Source of the DNA: an uncultured Bacilli bacterium
GTDB lineage: Bacteria; Bacillota_I; Bacilli_A; RF39; UBA660
Assembly (NCBI GenBank): GCA_944363915.1
Contig: CALVVR010000007.1
Coordinates: 1 to 46,116, forward strand
Length of the DNA: 46,116 nucleotides
Reading direction: 5' to 3'
Both the position numbers and the translations under genes were made by a program. Position 1 is the stretch's first letter; each line of letters starts with the position of its first letter. Below the pieces are notes generated by a model. It did not search any database. It was not told where the DNA came from and was given only the letters and a program-made list of their open reading frames with translations. Of the stretch, positions 24,880 through 32,228 are shown piece by piece.

Positions 24880-25980
24880 ATGTTTTTAATCGATATATTT
24901 AAATTTTTATTAAATATATTATATTTTCCTTTTAAGTTATTAAAAAGACAAAATAAAATTTTATTTTTAAGTAGACAGACTAATTCTTTATCACTTGAAT
25001 ATAAAATGATTATTGATGCTTTAAAAGAAAAAGATAATCAGGTTAAAATAAAAGTAATTACTAAAAAACTAGAAAAAAATTTAGCTAGTTTAATTAGTAA
25101 TTTCTTTTTGTTGTTTGAACAGATGTATCATTTAGCTACATCTAAAATAGCAATTACTGATGGCTATTCTATTCCAATAAGTATATTAAAACATGATAAA
25201 AAATTAATAATTATTCAAATGTGGCATGCGAATGGAATTATAAAGAAAATAGGCTTACAAACTTTAGATAGTCGTGGTAAAAAAGGTAAAAAATTAGCAT
25301 TGAAGATGAATATGCACCAAAATTATGATTATGTAATTTCATCTTCAAACGAAACATCAAAAGTTTTTATGAAAGCTTTTAAAGTTAGTAAAAAGCAAAT
25401 ATTAAATTATGGAACTCCTATGCTAGATTATATTTATGATAAAAAAAATGATAAGAGTGAAATAATTAAGGAAAAATATAATCTTGGTAATAAAAAAATA
25501 GTTTTATATTTACCAACTTATCGTAAATCACAAATAAATTATGATGAAATTGTTAATAATTTTGATTTTAATAAGTATCAATTGGTTATTAAAAATCATC
25601 CGGTTGATCATAATAGAATAGAAAATGGTAATATTATTATTATTGATAAATATATAGCAGAAGATTTAATATCGATTGCTGATTATGTTATAAGTGATTA
25701 TTCTAATGTCGTTTTCGAATCGTTATTATGTCATAAAAAAACATATTGTTACATATATGATTATGACTTATATAAAAAACAATTTGGTTTTAATATTGAT
25801 TTAAAAAAAGAATTTAGTAAATATTCGTTTACTAAATTTGCTGATTTATTAAAAGCAATTGAAGAAAATAAATATGATTTTGCTTTTGCTAATAGTTTCT
25901 TAAATAAATATGTTTTTAATTTTAATGGTAAAAGTACTGACAAAATTGTCGATTTTATCATAAGAAAAATAAATGTATAA
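24880..25980 (+). CDS. CDP-glycerol glycerophosphotransferase family protein (TagB/TagF-like)
   Basis: 366 aa. An amphipathic N-terminal segment (FKFLLNILYFPFKLL) for membrane association precedes a Glyphos_transf domain: IIIQMWHANG (catalytic His region), YLPTYRKS, NHPVD and DYVISDYSNVVFE. Such enzymes prime (TagB) or polymerise (TagF) glycerol phosphate from CDP-glycerol onto the undecaprenyl-linked disaccharide. With the larger enzyme upstream, one may be primase and the other polymerase; which is which cannot be read from sequence. It follows licD by 11 nt with AGGTGATAAT. Confidence 0.85.
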   Translation: MFLIDIFKFLLNILYFPFKLLKRQNKILFLSRQTNSLSLEYKMIIDALKEKDNQVKIKVITKKLEKNLASLISNFFLLFEQMYHLATSKIAITDGYSIPISILKHDKKLIIIQMWHANGIIKKIGLQTLDSRGKKGKKLALKMNMHQNYDYVISSSNETSKVFMKAFKVSKKQILNYGTPMLDYIYDKKNDKSEIIKEKYNLGNKKIVLYLPTYRKSQINYDEIVNNFDFNKYQLVIKNHPVDHNRIENGNIIIIDKYIAEDLISIADYVISDYSNVVFESLLCHKKTYCYIYDYDLYKKQFGFNIDLKKEFSKYSFTKFADLLKAIEENKYDFAFANSFLNKYVFNFNGKSTDKIVDFIIRKINV

Positions 25981-26002
25981 TTTTCCAATATTTAGAAAAG
26001 TA

Positions 26003-26011
26003 TGATAAAAT
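26003..26011 (+). promoter_or_regulatory. Extended -10 promoter before the exporter genes
   Basis: TGATAAAAT (TG-N-TAAAAT) lies in the 49-bp gap before tagG, followed by GGAGGT. It may give the exporter an internal promoter in addition to read-through from the phosphonate operon. Confidence 0.45.
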
Positions 26012-26029
26012 AGTATTGCGGAGGTAATA

Positions 26030-26815
26030 ATGAAAAAATTCTTTCAAGATATAAAAAAATATTTTAAATATATATTGTATTCAACGAAATCTAATTTAAA
26101 AACTGAAGTGGCCAATTCTTATTTAAATTGGTTGTGGTGGATATTAGATCCTTTATGTTTTATGTTAGTATATACTTTTATTGTTCAAATTGTATTTAAA
26201 ACGAATGAACAATATTTTCCGGTTTTTGTTTTAATTGGGTTAACTGCTTGGAATTTTTTTAATACCAACACTAATTCTAGTGTGAAATTAATTGCTAATA
26301 ATAAATCTATTGTAACTAAGGTATATATTCCTAAATATGTTTTAACTTTAGTCAAAATGTTTACAAATTTATTTAAAATGATGATTTCCTGGGGATTGAT
26401 ATTAATCATGATGTTGATATTTAAAGTGCCGTATACTTTATATATGTTACAATTTTTCCCTGTTTTAATTGTTTTATTTGTTTTATCATTTGGTATTTCA
26501 ACAATACTTATGCATTTTGGTGTGTTTGTCGAAGATTTAAGTAATGTTATGAATATTTTCTTGAAATTAGTATTTTATATGTCGGGAGTTTTTTATGCCA
26601 TATCGACAAGAGTTCCTGCTCCTTTCAATCGCATTTTAGTAAATTTAAATCCAATTGCTCTAATAATAGATTCTTTTAGAAAAGCTTTTTTAGGAGCTGA
26701 TTTAGTTAATTATCGAATGTTAAGTATTTGGTTAGTTATTGGGCTAATTTTATCATTTATTGGTATAAAAACAATTCAAAAATATGAAAATAGTTATGCG
26801 AAGGTGACAAAATGA
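26030..26815 (+). CDS. tagG: Teichoic acid ABC exporter, permease (TagG-like)
   Basis: 261 aa, six predicted membrane segments, ABC-2 family. NSYLNWLWWILDPL is the typical beginning of TagG/Wzm permeases, followed by VFVLIGLTAWNFF and YMSGVFY. It forms the channel that flips lipid-linked teichoic acid across the membrane. Its last codons overlap tagH by 4 nt (ATGA), the usual arrangement for the pair. Confidence 0.9.
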   Translation: MKKFFQDIKKYFKYILYSTKSNLKTEVANSYLNWLWWILDPLCFMLVYTFIVQIVFKTNEQYFPVFVLIGLTAWNFFNTNTNSSVKLIANNKSIVTKVYIPKYVLTLVKMFTNLFKMMISWGLILIMMLIFKVPYTLYMLQFFPVLIVLFVLSFGISTILMHFGVFVEDLSNVMNIFLKLVFYMSGVFYAISTRVPAPFNRILVNLNPIALIIDSFRKAFLGADLVNYRMLSIWLVIGLILSFIGIKTIQKYENSYAKVTK

Positions 26816-27546
26816 GTAAATATGCAATTACAATTAAAGATTTACATATAAGTTATCGAACTTTAAAAGGCTTTTCGATAAAAAAATCATTATTAAAGTT
26901 AAAAATGAGTAAATCTGAAGTGTTTGAAGCGGTTAGAGGAGTTTCTTTTAATGTTGAAAAAGGTAAAATTTTAGGTATTATTGGAAAAAATGGTTCTGGT
27001 AAATCAACATTACTTAGAAGTATTGCAGGAATATTCTCACCAGATTCTGGGACGATAGACCTACACGGCAACTCAGTATCTTTATTATCGATTGGTGTTG
27101 GGTTTCAAAACAAATTATCTGGTTATGAAAATATTTTCTTATCAGGTATGTTGTTAGGCTTTAGTAAGGAACAGATTGAAGCAAAAATAAATGATATTAT
27201 CGAATTTTCTGAATTAGGGGAGTTTATTTATAAACCTGTTTCTAGTTATTCTAGTGGTATGTATTCTAAATTAGCTTTTTCTATTACCGCTATATTAGAA
27301 ACTGACATTATGTTAATCGATGAAGTTTTTAGTGTTGGTGATATTAAATTTAAACAAAAAAGTTATAACAAAATGAAAGAATTAATTTCTGATGAAAATA
27401 GAACAGTTATAATAGTATCGCATAGTTTGGGAACATTAAAAGAATTATGTGATGAAGTGTTATGGTTGCACGATGGAAAAATTAAACAAATTGGAGATCC
27501 TGAAGAAGTTATCAAAGCTTATGAAGAGTTTATGAAAACTGATTAA
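26812..27546 (+). CDS. tagH: Teichoic acid ABC exporter, ATP-binding protein (TagH-like)
   Basis: 244 aa. Walker A GKNGSGKST (about 62-70), a GVGFQNKLSGYENI region typical of polysaccharide/teichoic exporters, signature YSSGMYSKLAF, Walker B IMLIDEVFSVGD and switch His (VSHSL). It lacks the long extracytoplasmic extension of B. subtilis TagH, being a minimal ATPase as in Wzt without a carbohydrate-binding domain. It powers export by TagG. It shares a two-way terminator with tagO. Confidence 0.9.
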   Translation: MSKYAITIKDLHISYRTLKGFSIKKSLLKLKMSKSEVFEAVRGVSFNVEKGKILGIIGKNGSGKSTLLRSIAGIFSPDSGTIDLHGNSVSLLSIGVGFQNKLSGYENIFLSGMLLGFSKEQIEAKINDIIEFSELGEFIYKPVSSYSSGMYSKLAFSITAILETDIMLIDEVFSVGDIKFKQKSYNKMKELISDENRTVIIVSHSLGTLKELCDEVLWLHDGKIKQIGDPEEVIKAYEEFMKTD

Positions 27547-27583
27547 AAAACTGATAAATAGAATTAACTATTAATCAGTTTTT
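27546..27583. terminator. Bidirectional terminator between tagH and tagO
   Basis: Perfect 10-bp inverted repeat AAAAACTGAT (27546-27555) and ATCAGTTTTT (27574-27583). A and T runs on the two sides let it serve both converging genes. Confidence 0.85.
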
Positions 27584-28614
27584 GTTTTTTTATGTTCAAT
27601 TATTACATCAGTTTTAACAATAAAAATAATTACAATTAACAACAATATTCCATATAATAGGTAACCTAACTGTCTATCAATTAAAACATAAACAATAGAA
27701 GTGAAAGCAAACAAGGCATCGATTAAACAAATAATAATAACCGTTTTTTTATGTGAAAAGTTCATTTTTAATAATTGATGATGAATATGAAATTTATCTG
27801 GTTTAGTAATACTTTCATTTTTTAAAGTTCTTCTAATGATGGCAAAGATTGTATCTAAAACTGGTATTGCGATAATCATAAAAGGTATTACTAAAGATGT
27901 CATAGTGACATTTTTAAATCCTAATAAAGCTATTATACTAATGATAAACCCTAGAAACATCGAACCAGAATCACCCATGAATATTTTAGCAGGATATTTA
28001 TTATGCATTAAAAATCCTAAACAAGATCCTAGCATGATGAAACATAACATAAAATCTAATCCGTGAGAGTTTCTAAATATAGCAATTGTACCAACTGTTA
28101 AAAAGAAGATACTACTTATTCCAGTAGCTAATCCATCTAATCCATCAATTAGATTCATACAATTAATAAAGATTAATATAAACAAAATAGTTATAGGATA
28201 GGCAAATATTCCAAAATTGACATAAAAACCGAAAGCACTAATACTAGATAATAATATTTGACCGTGGAATACAACTACTAAAGTAGCCGCTAATTGTCCT
28301 AATAATTTAATTTTAGCATTTAATGGTTTAATATCATCAATCATTCCTGTTATAACAATTATAAAACTACCAATTAAAATTGATGTTATTAAATCATTTT
28401 GCTTGCCAAATACTAGATAACCAAATAAGAATCCGGCAAATATTGCTAAGCCACCTAACCGAGGAATAGGGACTTTATGAACTTTTCTAGCATTTGGTAT
28501 ATCCATTGCTCCGACGTGATTAGCTATTTTTTTAACTAATGGTACTAAAATATAGACAAATAGAAAACAAGTAACAATAACTAAAATGATTTTAATAAAT
28601 AATTCTGTTGACAT
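27571..28614 (-). CDS. tagO: TagO/WecA-type undecaprenyl-phosphate GlcNAc-1-phosphate transferase
   Basis: 347 aa with about 10-11 membrane helices. Conserved MraY/WecA motifs are HKVPIPRLGG, GMIDDIKPL (Asp pair), NLIDGLDGLATG, MGDSGSMFLGF and the cytosolic loop with KFHIHHQLL. It transfers GlcNAc-1-phosphate from UDP-GlcNAc to undecaprenyl phosphate, the committed step of wall teichoic acid synthesis. It converges on tagGH and supplies the lipid primer for the operon. Ribosome site GAGGTG precedes the ATG on the minus strand. Confidence 0.93.
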   Translation of the reverse strand: MSTELFIKIILVIVTCFLFVYILVPLVKKIANHVGAMDIPNARKVHKVPIPRLGGLAIFAGFLFGYLVFGKQNDLITSILIGSFIIVITGMIDDIKPLNAKIKLLGQLAATLVVVFHGQILLSSISAFGFYVNFGIFAYPITILFILIFINCMNLIDGLDGLATGISSIFFLTVGTIAIFRNSHGLDFMLCFIMLGSCLGFLMHNKYPAKIFMGDSGSMFLGFIISIIALLGFKNVTMTSLVIPFMIIAIPVLDTIFAIIRRTLKNESITKPDKFHIHHQLLKMNFSHKKTVIIICLIDALFAFTSIVYVLIDRQLGYLLYGILLLIVIIFIVKTDVIIEHKKTKTD

Positions 28615-28780
28615 AACAGCACCTCTTGATATAATTTTATCAAAATTTTAACTATTAGTCTATAATTTAGTATCTATAGTAAATATTTTACATTGCTATT
28701 AATACCATATTTTCCCATTTTTCTAACACATATTTTCTATATTTTTATTTTATACTTAAATATAGAAATGAGGTGAGAAT

Positions 28781-29011
28781 ATAAATATAAAAATTATTGG
28801 TACAAATTGTAGTAATGGTATGAAATTATCTAAAATGGTTGATAAAGCAGTCGAGGAAATTAATTGTCCAGCTGTTATCGATAAATTAGATGATTCATCG
28901 AAAAATAAATATGGCATTAAAAATGTTCCTGGCCTTGTTATTAATGGACAAATTGTTAGCCAAGGTAAAGTGTTGTCTATAAGAGAAATTAAAAAATTAT
29001 TGTTAGCTTAA
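28781..29011 (+). CDS. Thioredoxin-like redox mini-protein with apparent ATA start
   Basis: 76 aa if begun at ATA 28781; no ATG, GTG or TTG gives the family N-terminus. From ATA the product reads (M)NIKIIGTNCSNGMKL, matching the small thioredoxin-fold family usually starting MxIxILGxGCxxCxxL. GAGGTG (28770-28775) is 5 nt upstream of the ATA. The first in-frame ATG (28820) would remove the first strand and the active-site Cys and has no ribosome site. The CxxC is reduced to CSNG (C10 only); VPGLVINGQIVSQGKV is typical cis-Pro and the following strand. Redox activity is doubtful. Confidence 0.65.
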   Translation: MNIKIIGTNCSNGMKLSKMVDKAVEEINCPAVIDKLDDSSKNKYGIKNVPGLVINGQIVSQGKVLSIREIKKLLLA

Positions 29012-29016
29012 AATTT

Positions 29017-29045
29017 TAAAAGATTCAAAAAAATGGATCTTTTTT
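29017..29045 (+). terminator. Terminator of the thioredoxin-like gene
   Basis: AAAAGATTC (29017-29025) pairs with GGATCTTTT (29034-29042) with one wobble, loop of A's, then T's. Confidence 0.75.
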
Positions 29046-29046
29046 C

Positions 29047-29075
29047 TTGTCTTTTTATGTACATTAAAGTATAAT
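29047..29075 (+). promoter_or_regulatory. Promoter of the DUF1003 gene
   Basis: TTGTCT (29047-29052) and TATAAT (29070-29075), 17 bp apart. The -10 overlaps an upstream in-frame ATG, excluding that start. Confidence 0.7.
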
Positions 29076-29100
29076 GATTAATGTAGAAAGGTTGATAGTT

Positions 29101-29625
29101 ATGGATAAAAATAAGAAAAAAGAAATAGTTAAAATGTTACTTAAAAATAAAGAAGATATTGATGAAGAAGAATTAATGGAATTATTATTTGATCAACCTA
29201 TTGCTGTCGATGTTGATAAACTTGATCAAAATAACTTGAAATTTTCTGATAAAGTTGCTGATAAAATTACCCAAATAGCAGGTAGTTGGTATTTTATTAT
29301 TGGTTTTAGTTTGTTTTTAATCATTTGGATTTTATTAAATTTATATTTATGGGATAACGTTGATCCCTATCCGTTTATTTTACTGAATTTATTATTATCT
29401 TGTATTGCAGCTTTACAAGCACCAATTATTATGATGAGCCAAAATAGACAAGCTAAAAAAGATAGCTTAAGAAACCAAAATGATTATCGAACTGATTTAA
29501 AAAGTGAGCTTATTTTGGAACAATTACATGATCAAATTGAGCGATTAGCTGCAAATCAAAGAAAAATCTTGAAATTTTTAGAGGAAAAAGAAAAGACGAA
29601 AAATGACTTGACTAAGCAATTTTAA
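29101..29625 (+). CDS. DUF1003 membrane protein
   Basis: 174 aa. A charged cytosolic N-terminus (about 1-55) precedes two membrane helices (about 65-85 and 93-113). The DUF1003 hallmarks are IAGSWYFIIGF, DPYPFILLNL, LSCIAALQAPIIMMSQNRQ and DRxDxxxD-like NDYRTDLKSE, followed by a coiled C-terminus. The start at 29101 has AAAGG upstream and lies downstream of the promoter. Function of the family is not established. It precedes perR by 52 nt but perR has its own promoter. Confidence 0.88.
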   Translation: MDKNKKKEIVKMLLKNKEDIDEEELMELLFDQPIAVDVDKLDQNNLKFSDKVADKITQIAGSWYFIIGFSLFLIIWILLNLYLWDNVDPYPFILLNLLLSCIAALQAPIIMMSQNRQAKKDSLRNQNDYRTDLKSELILEQLHDQIERLAANQRKILKFLEEKEKTKNDLTKQF

Positions 29626-29637
29626 ATGATGTATAAT
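29608..29637 (+). promoter_or_regulatory. Promoter of perR-rbr
   Basis: TTGACT (29608-29613) and TATAAT (29632-29637), spacer 18 bp, inside the end of the DUF1003 gene. The -10 lies in the palindrome TATAATTATA (29632-29641), which looks like a half of a Fur/PerR box. Autoregulation is possible but unproven. Confidence 0.6.
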
Positions 29638-29677
29638 TATATTGAAGTAGGAATGATTACTACTTTTGAGGTGATTC

Positions 29678-30073
29678 GTGAAATATTCTAAACAGCGAGA
29701 ACAAATCTTAAATATAATTAATAACAGTTATGATCATCCAACCGCTTATATGATATATGAAAAGGTCAGAAAAGATATACCTAATATAAGTTTAGGCACT
29801 GTTTATCGTAACCTAAATAGTTTATGTACTAATAAGCAAATTAGAAGATTGGCAATTCCAAATGATAATGATCGATTTGATAAAATAAATAATCATTTTC
29901 ACTTATATTGTGTTAGTTGTCATAACGTTATTGATTTAAATAATGGTTTGTTGCTTGAATTTGATAAAATAATTAAAGATAATTTTGATTTTGAAGTTTT
30001 ATCGAATGATTTAGTTTTTTCAGGAATTTGTCATGATTGTAAAGAAGGGAAGGAAGAAAAATTATGGAATTAA
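29678..30073 (+). CDS. perR: Fur-family peroxide regulator (PerR-like)
   Basis: 131 aa. Winged-helix domain ([42 protein letters not shown]) then a metal domain with NHFHLYC and two Cys pairs, CVSC and CHDC, for structural zinc. It overlaps rubrerythrin by 10 nt, so the assignment to peroxide rather than iron or zinc sensing rests mainly on this partner. Start is GTG 29678 with GAGGTG 3-8 nt upstream; it matches the usual family N-terminus. Confidence 0.85.
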   Translation: MKYSKQREQILNIINNSYDHPTAYMIYEKVRKDIPNISLGTVYRNLNSLCTNKQIRRLAIPNDNDRFDKINNHFHLYCVSCHNVIDLNNGLLLEFDKIIKDNFDFEVLSNDLVFSGICHDCKEGKEEKLWN

Positions 30074-30603
30074 AAGGAAGTAAAACAGAGCAAAATTTAA
30101 TGGCTGCTTTTGCTGGTGAATCACAAGCAAGAAACAAGTATACTTATTATGCTTCTAAAGCTAAAAAAGAAGGTTTTGAACAAATTGCTGCTATTTTTGA
30201 AGAAACAGCAGGCAATGAAAAAGAACATGCGAAAATGTGGTTTAAATTATTACACGGTGGGGAAATTCCAAGTACATTAGAAAACCTAGAAGATGCTGCA
30301 AATGGTGAAAACTATGAATGGACTGATATGTATAAAGAATTTGCCGAAACAGCTAAAGAAGAAGGCTTTGACCATATTGCATTTCTATTTGAAGGTGTAG
30401 CTAAAATTGAAAAAGAACACGAAAATAGATATCGTACTTTAATCGATAATGTTAAAAATGAAATGGTATTTAATAAACCTGCAGAAAATATGTGGATCTG
30501 TCGTAATTGTGGTCATGTTCATTTTGGTACATCAGCTCCTAAAGTATGTCCAGTATGTTCACATCCACAAAGTTATTTTGAATTGAGAAAAGAAAATTAT
30601 TAA
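30064..30603 (+). CDS. rbr: Rubrerythrin (NADH peroxidase)
   Basis: 179 aa. Di-iron ferritin-like domain with [29 protein letters not shown] and IEKEHENRY supplying Glu/His ligands. A C-terminal rubredoxin-like domain has CRNCGH and CPVCSHPQ binding one iron. It reduces hydrogen peroxide in the cytosol of anaerobes. It is translationally coupled to perR and closed by a terminator. Confidence 0.95.
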   Translation: MELKGSKTEQNLMAAFAGESQARNKYTYYASKAKKEGFEQIAAIFEETAGNEKEHAKMWFKLLHGGEIPSTLENLEDAANGENYEWTDMYKEFAETAKEEGFDHIAFLFEGVAKIEKEHENRYRTLIDNVKNEMVFNKPAENMWICRNCGHVHFGTSAPKVCPVCSHPQSYFELRKENY

Positions 30604-30606
30604 GAA

Positions 30607-30652
30607 AAAAACTCCATTCTTATGAATATAATGAAAAGAAAGGAGTTTTTTA
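30607..30652 (+). terminator. Terminator of perR-rbr
   Basis: AAAAACTCC (30607-30615) and GGAGTTTTT (30642-30650) form a perfect stem with a T tail. Confidence 0.85.
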
Positions 30653-30904
30653 ATTTTTATGTTATATAAAATGTATAAAGATTTAAGTGTTATATAATTA
30701 ATGGTTGAAAAATTAAGATGACATATTGAACAATTATAGTTTAACTAGTTTTGGAGTGATGTCATCCGATAGTTGCTAGAGAAAATAAAGTTTTAGCTAA
30801 GTATAAAATGTTTACTGTGAAGTAAATATATTTAAATTTTGTTTTTGGTTTAATTTAGATATACGAAATATATTAAATAATTTTAAATTTTTGTCAAATA
30901 TTTA

Positions 30905-30933
30905 TTGTCAAAAAAAATAAATAATGCTATAAT
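30905..30933 (+). promoter_or_regulatory. Promoter of the surface-protein operon
   Basis: TTGTCA (30905-30910) and TATAAT (30928-30933), exactly 17 bp apart. It gives a leader of about 115 nt. The preceding 30653-30904 holds no gene that I can see. Confidence 0.8.
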
Positions 30934-30955
30934 TACAATGTAGACATTATATGAC

Positions 30956-31027
30956 TTATCACTAAAACCAATAATTGGTAAATAAATTGTTTAAAATCCT
31001 TCATTTAAACAATTTATGATGTGATAA
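30956..31027 (+). promoter_or_regulatory. Nested hairpin in the surface-protein leader
   Basis: Outer stem TTATCAC (30956-30962) / GTGATAA (31021-31027) encloses a perfect 12-bp stem AAATTGTTTAAA (30984-30995) / TTTAAACAATTT (31004-31015). It ends 12 nt before the GAGGAG ribosome site. No known riboswitch consensus is recognised. It may be an RNA control element or mRNA stabiliser. Confidence 0.5.
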
Positions 31028-31053
31028 ATTATTTTTAGCGAGGAGTTGAGAGT

Positions 31054-32217
31054 TTGAAAAAGTTTATAATGTTGTTAATGGGGGTCTTTTTAGCAACGTC
31101 ATTAGTTGGCTGTAGTTGTGGCAAAAAAGAATTTACAGTCACATTTGATTCTAATGGTGGTAGTTCAGTTGCTAGTCAGGTAGTTGAAAAAGATGATACG
31201 GCTGTTAAACCGACTGATCCAACTAGAGATGGTTTCATTTTTGATGAATGGCTATTAAACGGTGAACCATTTGATTTCACAACGCCAATAACAGCGGATA
31301 TTACTTTAGAGGCATCTTGGGTTGATTCAACAACAGCAGAGGTTTATAAAGTAACATTTAATGTTGATGGTGAAATTACTACTATAGATGTTCTATCAGG
31401 AAATCAAGCAACTAAACCAGCTAATCCAACTAAAGAAGGATACACATTTTTAGGTTGGTATTTAGATGATGAGGCTTTCGATTTCACGACACCTATTACT
31501 AGTGATATAACATTAGTAGCTAGATTTAGTGAAAACGAAGAACAACCAGATGAACCAGAAGTAGAAAGATTTACAGTTACATTTAATAGTAATGGTGGAA
31601 GCAAGGTTGCAAGTAAAACTGTAAACGAAGGAAGTACAGTTAGTAAACCAGCTAACCCAACAAGAAGTGGATATACTTTTGTTGGATGGCAATTAAATGG
31701 TAAGGATTACAACTTTAGTACAAAAGTTACATCTAATATTACTTTAGTTGCTAAATGGGAAAAGAATCCAGAAGTAAAAAAATACACAGTTACATTTGAT
31801 AGTAATGGTGGAAGTAAGGTTGCAAGTAAAACTGTAAATGAAGGAAGTACAGTTAGCAAACCATCTAATCCAACAAAAAAAGGATATACTTTTGTTGGAT
31901 GGCAATTAAATGGTAAGGATTACAACTTTAGTACAAAAGTTACATCTAATATTACTTTAGTTGCTAAATGGGAAAAGAATCCATCTATTTATACGATGAC
32001 TTATACACCATATGATGCATTCTCACCATTTGGTATTATTCAGATTTATGAAGATGGCAAAGTGATTGCTTTTGATGTTTTACTAAATTCAGAAGAAGAT
32101 ACTGTAGCTGAATATAGTTCTAAAGCCAATGGTGCTAACAATGCTAATGAGTATATATATAGTCAAGTAGCTAAAGTTAAATTAACAGATGGAACTATTG
32201 TAAATATTACTAAGTAA
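31054..32217 (+). CDS. Lipoprotein with InlB-type (Flg_new) repeats
   Basis: 387 aa. Lipoprotein signal with LVGC, mature Cys at about 20. Four tandem modules of about 70 residues, each TVTFDSNGGS..(K)P..PT..GYTFVGW..F.T.ITLVAKW, the Listeria-Bacteroides InlB B-repeat pattern; modules 3 and 4 are nearly identical. A roughly 70-residue C-terminal domain (YTMTYTPYDAFSPFG..) of unknown fold follows. It is an exposed membrane-anchored protein, probably adhesive. Start is TTG 31054, 8 nt after GAGGAG; the first ATG would cut into the signal peptide. The giant secreted protein follows 11 nt later, implying a joint function. Confidence 0.85.
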   Translation: MKKFIMLLMGVFLATSLVGCSCGKKEFTVTFDSNGGSSVASQVVEKDDTAVKPTDPTRDGFIFDEWLLNGEPFDFTTPITADITLEASWVDSTTAEVYKVTFNVDGEITTIDVLSGNQATKPANPTKEGYTFLGWYLDDEAFDFTTPITSDITLVARFSENEEQPDEPEVERFTVTFNSNGGSKVASKTVNEGSTVSKPANPTRSGYTFVGWQLNGKDYNFSTKVTSNITLVAKWEKNPEVKKYTVTFDSNGGSKVASKTVNEGSTVSKPSNPTKKGYTFVGWQLNGKDYNFSTKVTSNITLVAKWEKNPSIYTMTYTPYDAFSPFGIIQIYEDGKVIAFDVLLNSEEDTVAEYSSKANGANNANEYIYSQVAKVKLTDGTIVNITK

Positions 32218-32228
32218 AGGAGAAAGGT

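Noticed and set aside
29632-29641. TATAATTATA as a PerR box.
   Set aside because: Only a short palindrome inside a -10 box; too AT-rich here to be meaningful without binding data.
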